DNA of 64,000 bases from Solen grandis (taxonomy: Eukaryota > Mollusca > Bivalvia > Adapedonta > Solenidae). This document shows, piece after piece, positions 47,630-60,300 of the stretch (its first letter is position 1; every line of letters starts with the position of its first letter). Where the stretch lies: positions 28,519,584 through 28,583,583 of the forward strand of contig CM037777.1 in assembly GCA_021229015.1 (NCBI GenBank), in the 5' to 3' direction. Position numbers and translations under genes: made by a program. The notes beneath the pieces are model-generated. The model had not been told where the DNA came from. It searched no databases and worked only from the letters and a program-made list of their open reading frames with translations.

Positions 47630-48377
47630 TATATGGTATATAGTGAAAAAATCAACAAAGGGCCATAATTCTGTTAAATTTGGTCGCCACGAAAAATTCC
47701 TTCCTTTACTTCCATCTACACATTAAGGTTGTTCATCCCTGGAAGTTTAAGCAAAATCTGCCATCCGGTTGAAGAGGAGTTGCGTTCACAAAATTTCTAT
47801 ATGGTATATAGTGAAAAAATCAACAAAGGGCATATTCTGTTAAATTTGGTCGCCCGAAAATTCCTTCCTTTACTTCCATCTACACATTAAGGTTGTTCAT
47901 CCCTGGAAGTTTAAGCAAAATCTGCCATCCGGTTGAAGAGGAGTTGCGTTCACAAAATTTCTATATGGTATATAGTGAACAAATCAACAAAGGGCCATAA
48001 TTCTGTTAAATTTGGTCGCCGCGAAAATTCCTTTCTTTACTACCATCTACACATTAAGGTTGTTCATCCCTGGAAGTTAAAGCAAAATCTGCCATCCGGT
48101 TGAAGAGGAGTTGCGTTCACAAAATTTCTATATGGTATATAGTGAACAAATCAACAAAGGGCCATAATTCTGTTAAATTTGGTCGCCGCGAAAATTCCTT
48201 TCTTTACTACCATCTACACATTAAGGTTGTTCATCCCTGGAAGTTTAAGCAAAATCTGCCATCCGGTTTAAGAGGAGTTGCGTTCACAAGATTTCGGGAC
48301 GTACGGACGGACTGATGGACTGACGGACGGACGGACAAGTGCAACGCTATATGCACCCCACTTTGTGGGGGCATAAA
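47630..48377 (+). repeat. Tandem-core element, four ~167-bp units plus hairpin tail
   Basis: Units start with TATATGGTATATAGTGAA at 47630, 47798, 47962 and 48129, very similar to each other. After the last comes GACGGACGGACGGACAAG, then a hairpin at 48352-48373 (TGCACCCCAC-TTT-GTGGGGGCA) and TAAAAAA. High unit identity implies recent amplification. Confidence 0.8.
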
Positions 48378-50154
48378 AAATGGACCCAAGTTGAAACGGT
48401 GCCAAATTGGTCAAAACAGTCCCTACTGGGTGAGGAGATTGGTCAAAACGGCCCAATATAAACTTACCCATTATATATTAATGGTAAGGAACATGTGAAC
48501 AAAAATTTTAAAGGAGCAATGATTTTTTTAATAAGTATTATAAGGTATATTTTTTATAATTTAAATTGGCCAATTAACCCTTCATACATCTCTCTCATTT
48601 TTTAGATGAATTATAATGAAGGTGTGTGTTCATAATCTTTCTCTCGAGAGTAAACCGTGAAAACAGCAGTTTCTATTGAAGATAAAGATATATTTAGCAC
48701 ATTCCCTTTATTTATTCACACTTTTATATCTTCACATACCTTTAATTAGTGTTCTCAACACAAACGACGGCAATCACACATTCTTCCATAGGGTGGATGT
48801 TTGTAGCAATAATTTAATTAAAACCGACATCTTAATTACCATTTACAGTGTTGTGCCTAGGCCGCGGGATCGCGGGATTTCCGCAATTTTTTTAACAATG
48901 GCCCCTTAAAATTGAACAACCGCGGGCTGATGGGCGCGTTCCGTCGATCCGGCCAATTTTCGCTTTTTTGCATTCTTGCCGTTCATTTCCTATCATTTTG
49001 CTACTACAGTACAACGCCGCTATATCGCGTTGACCAGTTTATCGCGGTTTATCTATGAACCCCATAAATGTATTGCGTCATTTGCATAGGCTTACCGTGA
49101 AACTTATCTATCTCCGTCTAGATCTATATGTATTTTAAAGAGTTTTGCGGTCAGTATATAACCTGCTAATGCACTGACACGCAGAAATGATATCAATTAA
49201 ACATCCCAAGTGTGTTTGAGGACAGCGGATGATTACGCAATCGAGTGTTAATGATCGGCAACAATGCAGATTTGTCGGTATAATAATCCAACCACAGTAA
49301 TCAGCATTTAGTTGCAATGGACTTCAATACCAAGCAGATACTCGATAAAATACACATTGTCTAAAATCCACTGCATACACCTAAATAATTGAATTTTTGT
49401 TTATTATGCTAGCGTGCATAATCTTACCATGGAATAAAAAGTCTCGGAAAATAGCCAATCTTTTTTACCGGAAGTAAACAATAAATGATAATTAGATCAG
49501 CGTTACCTGGTAATTTGTTTCATTTAAACATTAAAAAGGCTCCTCATATCAGTACATCATAATAAGTACACCTCAGCTTAATTCCAAATAGCGATAAATT
49601 TAATGGAATGTCAATTTTCACAATGATATTGTTTTGATAAACAATGGACGGCGTATAATTTATTATAATGAGATATCTGAAGAGTTATGTAACCACTACA
49701 CATCACCATACCGTACACACTACTCTCTGAATCCTCGGCAATTACAGTACACACACACAAAAAAAGAAGAAAACCCAGAATCAATGATTATGGAATTATT
49801 TAAAACAACTAAATAACTCTATAAATAAAATAATGTTTATTGCCAGTGAATCAGATTGCCAATCATTTTTTTAAGACAACTGTCCTAAAACTTGAAATTT
49901 TCATAGGCCATTTTGTCCTAAACCAAGAAAAAATCTTAGGCCACTAAATTAAAAAACACGAAAACTCTAATAGAAGGCTTCAAGCATTTACTGAAACAAT
50001 TTCAAGAACGTTCGAATCTAGGCAAACATCTTCCTGTTAACAAGAGATTTCCACACCTGAAATACGCTCTCATAAGGAAATTCATTGTTCATATCATAAT
50101 ATGCAGAATGAATTCTAATTCTCAACAACATATCTTGATGTTCTGGGGCGAGTC
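48378..50154. other. No gene seen
   Basis: 48858-49070 is a short GC-richer patch with CGCGGGAT repeats and CCGCTATATCGCGTTGACC, probably another dispersed element. No supported ORF. Confidence 0.4.
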
Positions 50155-50735
50155 TGTTCCTGGCAGGGGTGAGTGTCTCACCTGCTGGTCAAAATGTACC
50201 CAACTAATAGGTCAAAACATACCCAAGTTAAATTATTTTTATGATTGTATTTTGTCTTTAAAGTACAATTAATATGTTTTAATGTAATGTTCATCATTAG
50301 TGTATTTCATTTTTAAAGAGAATTGTACAAAATAATTGATCAAAATGTGTAATCTGAATCAATTAAAGGTGTTTATAATTTAATGAAGAAAAAAAGCTGA
50401 AACACACAATTGTAGAGATCAAAGGTACCGGTAATCATGTATTAAATTGAATAAAATTTACATATAGTTTTATACATTATCAAAAATATTTTATTTAAAA
50501 ATTAAAAGTATCAATTATATTTTTTTGAGAATATTGATATTAATATTTTGATATATCCAGGACCTGATATAAATAAGCAAACATCAACAAAGGACTTTAA
50601 AAAAAGAATGCTGCTCATGTAAAAAATTTAAAATCAATAGAAAAAAAAAAAGAATAAAAGTTCAATTAAAATTGGTATGTTTTGACCTCAAAAAGTGGGT
50701 ACGTTTTGGTTTGGGTACGTTTTGACTCGCTCCCT
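50155..50735. mobile_element. Possible inverted-repeat element
   Basis: GGTCAAAATGTACCCA and GGTCAAAACATACCCA (50187-50225) are matched in inverse by GGTATGTTTTGACC, GGGTACGTTTTGG and GGGTACGTTTTGAC (50672-50726). The interior is AT-rich and without ORF. Confidence 0.4.
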
Positions 50736-51190
50736 TATCAAATCTCAACCATTTGAACTTCGACAGCCATTCTGTTGGAAACTTTCGTCATGTTTACGTT
50801 TCTTGGACGCCATTTTGATTCAGTCTGGTTCCCTGCATTTTACACTGCTAGGTTACTCTGCTATTGTACTGTTTGGGAACCAGACTAATCGACGTGAAAG
50901 TGCTTTAAATCAACAGACTTGCAATGCACGTCAAGTAGTATTTATTTTTCGTACTCAACAATTTTCAATCAGAGTTGATGTCATAATTTTTGAAAAAACG
51001 ATCGGCCATTTTGTCCCATAAATGAGAATTTTATCGGCAGATCTGTCTTACCACTTGGAAAAAAATCGGCAATTTATTATTTTTTTCGGCAAATTGCCGA
51101 TTGCCGACGCCAATCTGAATCACTGATTGCTTTTTATTAGGGTTTTTCAAAATTTACTATCACAAAGACACTTGTATATAGCTTTCTCAA

Positions 51191-51290
51191 NNNNNNNNNN
51201 NNNNNNNNNNNNNNNNNNNNNNNNNNNNNNNNNNNNNNNNNNNNNNNNNNNNNNNNNNNNNNNNNNNNNNNNNNNNNNNNNNNNNNNNNN
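51191..51290. other. Assembly gap (100 N)
   Basis: Exactly 100 N. The right flank ACTTGATGGACCATGATCAC also occurs at 52976, and belongs to the dispersed repeat that follows the first gap. Confidence 0.99.
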
Positions 51291-51589
51291 ACTTGATGGA
51301 CCATGATCACAATTTAACGGATTACCTTAATTAAATATTGCACAACCTCTATGATCGGTAAAATATTTTACGTGCAAGATCACTGATATGAAATACCAAT
51401 TGTAACACAAATAAATACTGGTAAATTCAATCTCAGTCGAACTTTCATATAAATGTATAATTCTTATAACAACGGTATAGATGTCCAAAACCTAAAATGT
51501 TTAAAATGTTATACGCATGGAAATACACTGATGTTGATTTTTTTATATTATAAATAAGAAATAAACGTTTATTGTTTCAGTCAGTATTG

Positions 51590-51937
51590 AAGAGGAAGCA
51601 AAACAGTTTGTAGGTCAAGCCGATTCCTTGTTTACAATATGAAAGCTTGTAGTTACCGGCACCAAGGTCGGCTTTGTAAGTTAACATGCAACATTCTTTG
51701 CACGCAGTATGTCCAAGTACAGAAATATTTTCTGACGTATGTATACACACAATATATTATTGGTTTGCAGAAAATCACTTCTATATGGGACCTAATGAAT
51801 GATTGAAAATGAAACTAAGACATGGTGACGAGACTTGGTTGGATTTCAGGAGAGTTTCGGTCCATAAAACCACAGTATCACGTTGTGACTGTACAGTAAT
51901 GGTTGTACTGACGAAACATCATGATTTTGGTCGTCAG
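51590..51937 (-). other. CBM14 copy 2, exon 4: stop and 3' UTR
   Basis: After acceptor CTTTCAG the exon begins C-TGA. The next 150 nt match copy 1's 3' UTR (TCCTGAAATCCAACCAAGTC). The distal 3' UTR with AATAAAACATGATTGC is not found; homology fades before the gap, so the lower limit given is approximate. Confidence 0.6.
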
Positions 51938-54900
51938 CTGAAAGTAAATGATAATGAATTTCCATTACCAGTTGCAAAACAATTTCATGGATACAAAAAA
52001 GGTGCACAATTAACTGCGCGGCACCATTACGCACGTTTGAATTGACTTTTTGTAATATAGAAGATATAGAAATTGGAATAGTGTATGAATTATCGTTAAT
52101 ACCATAAGTAAACGGTTGGGTACAAAATGTATTTTTATCTGTGGTCAGAGTAAATACAGATTACTATGAGGGCAGTGTTATATATCCCTAAATACGGTAA
52201 TGTTGACATTGATAATGATAATGACAATAAATAATCATAAAACATGTCAACTATTTTTCGATTTCAATTTTGAGTAAGTAAATTTTAGCAAAATGCAAAC
52301 ATGCGCATGCACACTCAAACACGCAGGTCTCTGGCAAGAGCCCCCTTTACTTACCAGTCTGACCGGTTTCCGCAGGGCCCGCAAGCCTTGTCCGCCATAA
52401 TGCAAGCCACCGAGTTGACGTCAAATACCTCGCCACTTTTGCACTTGACGTTTCTCAGGAACTTCCCGTCCTTACACACCGTGTATTGGTTGCACCGACC
52501 GAAATCATCCAGGTAAAATCCGTCCGGTTTTCCCAGGCAGTCCGGCATCATACCCCCGCGCTCCTTCGGGATCTTGTCCAGAGAGACGCACTCTCCGATT
52601 TCAGGATGGAACAGCTGTGTTCTTCCTTCGTTGTCCAAAGGACATGTTTCCTCTGACATGGTTCGGGACTTGTAGCAGACGACATAGTAGGGACTCCATA
52701 GTTTCTCCTGGTGCACACCGATTCCGTCTGGCTTGCCATCACAGCTCGGGAACCGGACGGAGCAAGGGATACAGTGGGAGACCGGGCATTGATTTCTTTT
52801 GTAGTCACCTGGAATGTTAATATTTAAGTGATCCGTCAGTGAATTATAATCATTGTTCTTCAAATGCTTAAAATGATATCAGGGCAGATGCAACCATACA
52901 TTGACTTAGACTTGTAGGCTCTTTTGCTCGAAGTCTATGAAGGCTTGCATTTACTATAAAATTCCCATGATCACTTGATGGACCATGATCACAATTTAAT
53001 GAGGGATACTCTAGTAACTTAACAAATTCAATTTGATATCGTAATTTTGTTCAAAACAAAATGAATTATTGATATCAAGGTAATATATTGATATTTAAAT
53101 GTGACTCAATAAAAAAAAATAAAAAAAAAATAGGCCAGTGCCTTTGTTTTAGCGCTACAACAGCATACTACATACTCGGATACACAATAAAGTCAGTTGC
53201 AAACTGACTCTCATTTAAATGTACTGTCGCTCAAAAAAATTTATTACGTTTGGTACCAGATTTTTCAGTATTGTATTCAAAATATGACATTTCGATCAAA
53301 AACAAAGGGGATTGGAGTGAACGCATCTTGGAGACAATTTGTATTTGAGCGCTAACTTTTTTTTTGCAATTGAGATTATTTGAATAGGCACAGTTTGGTA
53401 ATGAAATACATAATGGAAAAAAAACTACAGCTAAAAAAAGATTTCATTGGAAAAAGATGACGTTAAAAGGGATGACTATAGTGAACTCACAAGCATTGGT
53501 GAACTCCTGTCTGTTCCCGCACTTGACTTTCTCGAAATCTTCGCAGCTTTTGGTGTCCGGGTTGAACAGCAAGGGGTATTTGCATTCCTGCATGTATTTT
53601 TCGTGGTAGCGGGGGATCAGCCGATCCTGGCTGTGGCTGCAGTTGTAGTAGGCCTGGCATTCCGTGGGATGGGGATGAATACCGCCGTACATGGAACACT
53701 TCTCCTCGATGGACAGAGGACCTGGAAATGAGAATTTGGGCGTGAGAACAGATGTGACTAAACGAATTTTCAAAAAAGACCGAAGAAATTTAACTCATTT
53801 TTATCATATATTACTTTACGTTTATTTTGATTCATGAAAGTTTCTAGATAAAACGCCTAATGGCGATAATCAAAGATTTGCAATTTTCCCCAGCAAAACA
53901 TGATTAAATAATAACGGCATTTACATGGTTAGAATATCATAGGAGTATCAGATCTTTTTAGATTTTCTTTCTTTATCTACTGGTATTTATTTAACAGTGT
54001 CATCTTGGTTTACATATAATAAAATCATATACATATATATTTATACAAAGTCACGTTAAGATCAACCATGTAATTATATAAATAATTATACTCTTATATC
54101 CTAAAGTGGCTATTTTCAAGTACATAAATATATAATAGTTATTTGGAAATTTAAGCTTTCGTTTACGAGGAGGTATTCAAATAATGCCAGTCAGAATGCA
54201 AGTCACAAAATTAATCGACAACATCGCTCCATCATTCAGAGTTGTGCCTTGTAAGCAATATATCATTCCGGTGTTAATGATTTTTAAAGTTCATTAAACT
54301 TAATATTTTGAGAAAACAAATCACTCATTGCCCGCAACGTTTGTAAACACACCGGTGCCATGTTGGTGATAAACAAAAGTTTTCGGGTCCACCCCTCAAT
54401 ACGTCATAATTATACAATCAGTTTTTACATATACATCTAAATGTTTCATTTTGTCAAATGCATTCAAAAACAAATGTAACAGCATTGCATATCTAGAAAC
54501 ATGAAAGTTTCCAATTGTTATCTATGAAGAAAAATTGAAACAATAATTATTGTTTGGAGCTTATATGAGCGCGTATTTGTAATGATGATAATAGCATTTT
54601 TTAATTATTATTATTATTATTGATAAAGATAATCGAAATAATTGAATTCCTCTCATGGAATTGTTTTTCATGATCCCGTAATTAAAAAGCGTTCATAAAA
54701 TACATTTATCGTATTTTAGTTTATTTTATTGAGTTTTGTATTTGTCTGTCCATCCCTTTCCAGTAATATCGAAAACAATATCACAAGCAATGCATTTAAT
54801 TCGACAGAATTAATTACTGAAAACTTGACGTATATTTTTGGACAAGCTATAATTTGGAATAAAATTATGACAGTCATTGATTCAAATAAATAAGTTTGAA

Positions 54901-56609
54901 TTCAATAATTCGGTGAAATTTAAAAATGAAATGCTTTGATATCAATCCTTCTAAAAATATGCGAAGAAAGTGTCTTAAAGAGCAATTCTGTTTTAATTCA
55001 TTTAGTAGGTCTATATTACGGAGATAAATGGAAAATGCTCAGTCCAAAATCTATCAGACGGTACATGGACTTTTGGTCGAGGACTTAAATTGCAGTTTCC
55101 TTAAATTACAGGGTAAAGCAGTATGAACTAACGCTCTGATATTGTACAGTGAATATGAAAAATTATAAGTCATTTTGGCTGGTTTGACGGAGCCAGTTTG
55201 AGTTGATAAAAGAATAATTTCACGTTCTGTAAATTTTTTCAAAGCTCCTCTTTTGACAAATGCATGAAATTTGTTATTTTAAGCAAAACATGCGAGTAGC
55301 CTATACCAGATTGTAAAGTGATATATGATAATCAGACGATAAAGTACGCTGAACGTACATTCATACCTGCAATGATCATTGTTTAATTGAAGCGTAACAA
55401 ACACATCATTCAAGTTATAAGTTTTTAGATCTAATTAGAAGATTGCAGGGAGTTGTTGTGTTTACAAGTTGTGAGAAGGTTGATTCCATTGTCTTCTTTA
55501 ATGAATTTAGTATGATTAGTGGTAATTTATTTTTTATTTATTTATTTATTTTTTTTTGGGGGGGGGGGGTCTAACGTCCCACCACCAGTTTTCAGACTTT
55601 TAGAGACTATGTCTATATTTGAGAAAGATATAGTGCTGCCCCACTGCGATTCAACGCAGTAGTTACCTCCCCTTACAGTTTTTTTTTCCTTGTGGTGTTT
55701 GATCACGACATAGACAATCCTAATACCGGATTAACCAGTCCTGGAACTACCCATAATGCTGAGCGCCAAGCAAGTAATATAATAGGTCACGCATAAGACA
55801 AAAAATATATATAGTTAAGTACGTTGTTAGAATAAATGTTAATATGTATGTTTTAAAGTTTAAGGTAAAGACAACAAAAATATTATTATAGATCACATAA
55901 CATTGACATGAATTCTACATATGTTTATTGGCATAATAATAAAACTACCGTAGATACAATTAAAAGAGTGACAATTACCGCGACGCGGCACCCAATTACG
56001 GCGACATGGCGTCAAAACCATCGTGCCATAATTCGCAGTTTGGCAGTTCCATATGAGTGTGCATTGTGTTAATGTGTCACAAACTAACGATGGACTATTA
56101 TATATTCAAAATATACTCAAAAATCTTTTCGGAACGAGCAATTTTTTCTTATTATTCTAAAAAGGAAACACAGGATACATTGGCAGAACAGACACATTTT
56201 CAAATATTACCGTGACTTTCAAAACCGTTAAGTGAGAGATTGCGGACAAACTACGGTACATAGTAAAACGGGCTAAAAATGAATACGAATTAAAGATATA
56301 AACTGATACTAACCTATGTCGGGGAGTTTCGGACGGTCCATGGGGTCCACAGGGTCAGGAAGTTGCACCTTGGTCTTACAATCGTTGTACATACTGTTTT
56401 CAGGCACACAGACATGCGCAGTTGAACTGAAGACGGAGCCGGGGGGACAGTCCGGCATCTCCACGGCCCTGCCAAACACACAGAGATAGTAACCGCGACA
56501 GTCATCCTTCGGGATCAATTTGTACGATCCTGTTTTACAGTCCAAAGTTCACGGCATGCACGTGTCCCACGAGCATAGCGCACAGCGCTACTGTTGCTGC
56601 TATCATCAT
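51934..56609 (-). CDS. CBM14 chitin-binding gene copy 2, frameshifted after the signal peptide
   Basis: Exons 56609-56314, 53721-53491, 52808-52355 and 51937-51934 mirror copy 1: exons 2 and 3 are the same length (231 and 454 nt), the splice sites agree, and the last exon again gives the end of a Cys codon (TGC) and TGA (51936-51934). Four Cys-rich domains are present, with all six Cys in domains 1 and 2. But one extra A in the run at 56544-56546 (T in sense) shifts the frame: translation from 56609 reads the 19-residue signal peptide plus VNFGL and stops at 56537-56535. The domain-1 frame has its own stop just upstream, so no in-frame rescue start exists. Exon 3 differs from copy 1 at roughly 19 of 151 residues by hand alignment, with all Cys kept. 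Either a young pseudogene, a null allele or a base error in the assembly. Confidence 0.8.
52355..52808 (-). CDS. CBM14 copy 2, exon 3 (domains 3 and 4)
   Basis: 454 nt, acceptor ATTCCAG, donor GTAAGT. CDYKRNQCPVSHC to CGPCGNRSD; frame open throughout. Confidence 0.9.
53491..53721 (-). CDS. CBM14 copy 2, exon 2 (domain 2)
   Basis: 231 nt, acceptor TTTCCAG, donor GTGAGT. GPLSIEEKC to TNA, with all six domain Cys kept. Confidence 0.88.
55550..55775 (-). mobile_element. SINE fragment in copy 2 intron 1
   Basis: TTAGAGACTATGTCTATATT, CCAGTCCTGGAACTACCC and GCTGAGCGCCAAGCAAG match the 23822-24126 element; the tRNA head is missing. Preceded by a G run (55558-55570). Confidence 0.6.
56314..56609 (-). 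pseudogene. CBM14 copy 2, exon 1, with +1 frameshift
   Basis: Same MMIAATVALCA start and donor GTTAGT as copy 1. Relative to copy 1 it has a 14-nt deletion in the 5' UTR just before the ATG and the single-base insertion described for the gene. The linker after domain 1 is shorter. Confidence 0.8.
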
Positions 56610-56694
56610 CTCTTATTTCCCCTGCTTACTGTGTGAAAAAAATCACGAAAGTTTTATTTTTTCGTCTTTACTCTGTGATCGCTAGCGGTGAAAG

Positions 56695-56789
56695 TGATGC
56701 CACTGTCGTTATCTGGGAAATATATATAGGCGCCCGGGCTGTCATCAGTTTCACAGCGGTAAACATCTCGGACCTGCCCAGTGACGTAG
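56695..56789 (-). promoter_or_regulatory. Core promoter of CBM14 gene copy 2
   Basis: TATA box at 56721-56728 (minus), initiator-like TCACTTTC with A at 56695, and CRE-like TGACGTAG at 56782-56789 on the plus strand. Collinear with copy 1, apart from a short indel. Confidence 0.6.
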
Positions 56790-57357
56790 GCAAATCTTTA
56801 CATTCCCTTTCCGCCTAGGCCAACCGCAAATCATTGATGTGTTAATGTTATTTGCATTACATAACCCGCCTCTGTTTTTTTCGTTACTAATTTAACCACG
56901 AGTAGATAAGGCTTTATTTCAAGGTACAATAAGTGTCTAATGAAACACGTGTTTCAGTGGTTTGCTTTAATTGAAATAGATAATTGGACTCTAACCTTAG
57001 AGCAGAGATAAGTATTAAAGTCAAGAATGTTCTTAATTTACAACTGAAATGGTGATCAAAGAGTATATGTATAAACAAGACAACTGAAAGCGGTAGAAAT
57101 ACTTTCATATACAAACAAGACGGTCTGCAAGACGGGCGGCACGTGATTCAAAACAGATACAATGAGCTCTCTCCTTTCCATAGGTTCTTTCCCCTTTTCT
57201 TCCTTTCTTCTTTATTATTTTTTTTTTACCTTTTCTAACCTCCGAGAGTAGAACCCGTACTTAATTACCGTCTTAAATCAAACCTTAAAGTGTTTCTTGC
57301 GTTGGCTATAAGAACATCTTTACACCTGCTGAGTTGGACCAGTACTTTGCGTCACTT

Positions 57358-60300
57358 TTGATTCCTGCGTTTCTCTTGGTAATTAAATTCGATACACATA
57401 TTTAAAATGACGTAATTTTCATTCATGAGATATGCGAGTACTTGATGTCATGCCGTAAAATGCATCCACATATTGTAGAAAAATATTGAGATATTACATT
57501 TACTTTTTAATATTTCTTGTCTTTTATGATTTATGTCAACTTAATTTTCAAAAATATATATAATTCACTTAAGAAGACTAATATACTTTAAAAGTACTAA
57601 TGAATTACTATGTTATATTTTACATATTTCATGTTTATATGTATACCAGGAATGTAACAAAGATTTGTTTTGTTCTGTTCTGTTCTGTTCTGTTCATAGC
57701 CTTTTCAGGAGCTGTGTGTCAATTTCATTGTTAACACTTCCTGCGTGAGCTAAACAAATTTTCGTTTATTCAGATTTGGCATTTTGATCGAGGTGGCAAT
57801 GTTTTCATTTTGTAACAATAGTTTATTGTATACAATGAGGTCGTGAAATAAGCTTAGATGCCACCCAGGTGTCATCTCTGATAGGTGAGAATTTTTCTCT
57901 TTTTATTTATTTCATCGATATTTTGCATGTTCTTCTAAGTGTAGTCTCGTGCACGGTATTTTAGTCGGTTGTAACTTTGTTTACAGAAGATTTATTTAGT
58001 GGTAAGACAGCTCGTATTCAGATCATGAGAAAAAGTTTATTCTATGGTTTCGGTTAAATGACCCAGACATATTAATCATACCAGGCATCCTAAATTATGA
58101 CATCTTTATTTCGTAGCAAGAAAAGGATCCTGTGGTTGTTGAGTGAGCCGGATAACAAACACCCATTGCAACAAATATCTCTTAAGGTATTAGCACCTTA
58201 ATAGCCATATTCCATATCTTGCTACTGGACGGTAATATTTCTATGAAACTTTGATACTTTGAAGACATTCAAAAATGAAAATGTTTCACCAAGACCTTAT
58301 TTTTTTCAACCTTTATCTAATTTGGGGGAGATAATCTGTATTTAAGTTAACATTGGAGCCTATGGGAAATATACATTTTCTGTGAATATGGAAAACTGAA
58401 TTTGATTTATGAGAAAAATTCACAGTGAAAGATGCATGATTCAAATTCACGAAAAAAAAATCGACAATTTACCGTAGAAAAAGGGAGAACGTCACTTTTT
58501 AGGGGAGATAACTCATGACAGCAAAATTATCAAGGAGAGTAATAAAAGAACTTTTGTCATGTCATAACATGTCAAATTGCCCCTAAGATTTCCGTTGTTT
58601 GACATTTGTGAAGTTATATGCATGGCTTTGTAAGAATGGATGGCTATTAGGGTTCTATGACCTTAACAATTCCAGTTTTATTCAATCGTTCAGCGTAATA
58701 TTATTGTAAATCTCATTTTTTTAAAACAAATATGATAATCTAAGATCAGGTCAAAAATAATATGTCAGTAACTGTACTGCGACAATGTCTGAGTTGCTCG
58801 CAAAAGAATCCTATTGTTTTTGTTTTTGTTGAGTGAGCCGGATAACAAATAACCATTGCAACAAACAGTTTTCATTCCTTGGTAGCCGAAAACTATCAGA
58901 TTAGATTATAATTTAATTATATACAATAAAAAATATTCGTTGGCAAGAATTTATGTAGATCTATGTGCTCCTTGAAAATGACAATGAACTTTTTTTGAAA
59001 CTATTAAAAATACAGTCGCAGTTGATGTGCCCAAAATGAGTTTTGTCATAGATATCGTGTTTGTCTATAAAGTCATTTAAAAGTATATTAATTAAAAGTT
59101 CGAATTTCACGCAATATTTCCTGAACAAACGTTTCAATCCACGGAAAAAAAAATGGAAAGGCAAAGTAACCTCCTCTTCACAAACTATTAGTTTCTACTT
59201 CTTTGTCTGAGCTGCACGCACACTGCGTGTGTGTAGGGGATGGGGCGGGGTCCTAACCTTCTGTGCTATGGCAAAGGATATACAAATATTTAGAAATTCC
59301 AAAACCAGTCCATGGTGTAGTTTGCAAATCCTTGCTCTAGAAAGACATAGAGATCAATATCGTTGTTGTGACGGTATGATATATTCCGTGGTTGAAGTTG
59401 GAAAAAAAGTTACACATCTTAAATTCTTTATTGATTTAAGCCAAAATGAATTATTACCTAAATAATTAACCAGAAATGTCAAGAAATGAAATATTTGGGT
59501 ATTTTAATTAAAGAAACAGTACTGATAAAATTCACCATAGGTATTGAAGTTTTACATAGCGCTAAGAATTGTTGGTGGAATTCGACCTTGGTGATTGCAA
59601 GCAAAATCAGCACACATACGCAACAGTCATATACAAGACCAGTATTTAAGGTACCCCATCCATAAAACAAAAAATGTGTGTTTAGGACATGTTAGGTAGT
59701 GTAGGATTTTTTTTTCTCATAACAGTGAATGGAAAATAGACACATAGAACCTCTGATATCCATCAATTTAAATGCTGTTGCTGTGATTTATTAATTAAAT
59801 GATTTGAAATAACTAGAACATTAAAATATTAAGCACATATAGCAAACTGACAATTATCAGTTTGCACCAGTCAACTTTTAATATTTCACAGTTACATAAT
59901 TGTCTGGGGACTTTCGACTACTCAATAATTCTGAGTATTTTGTGTCTTCCCTCCCCTACAACATTAGCACCTACCTGCCTTAAGCACGGGTACCAGCTAG
60001 GGGATTCTTAATCTAGGGGATTCTGACAACCGCTTCATTTTAAGCTAGAGGTTTTGAATACCCTACCACTTTTGGACCTTGGAGATTTTGATACTAGGGG
60101 ATTTTGAGTGTCTCCCGTAAATAAGCACGGAAAATGGCCGCTAAAAACCACCAATGAAAGCATAAGGGTTGCCGAAAGACAGTTGTTTGGGCCTTATTAG
60201 GATGCCTGGTAAGCCAAAGAGTTGTGTATATTTGAAATCTCTTTTGATATAAAAAAGAGGAACTACGCCAACACAAACAACTTTTTTTTCTTGACTTCAG

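Larger units (their letters stand above)
51790..57357 (-). repeat. Right arm of inverted segmental duplication
   Basis: Inverse partner of 4655-10300. Intron sizes differ (intron 1: 2592 against 2918; intron 2: 682 against 390; intron 3: 417 against 335), and the longer intron 2 carries a dispersed repeat (52905-53010) absent from the left arm. Confidence 0.85.

Noticed and set aside
50695..51021. 108-codon plus-strand ORF
   Set aside because: Overlaps the end of an inverted-repeat element and shows no recognisable domain or splice context.
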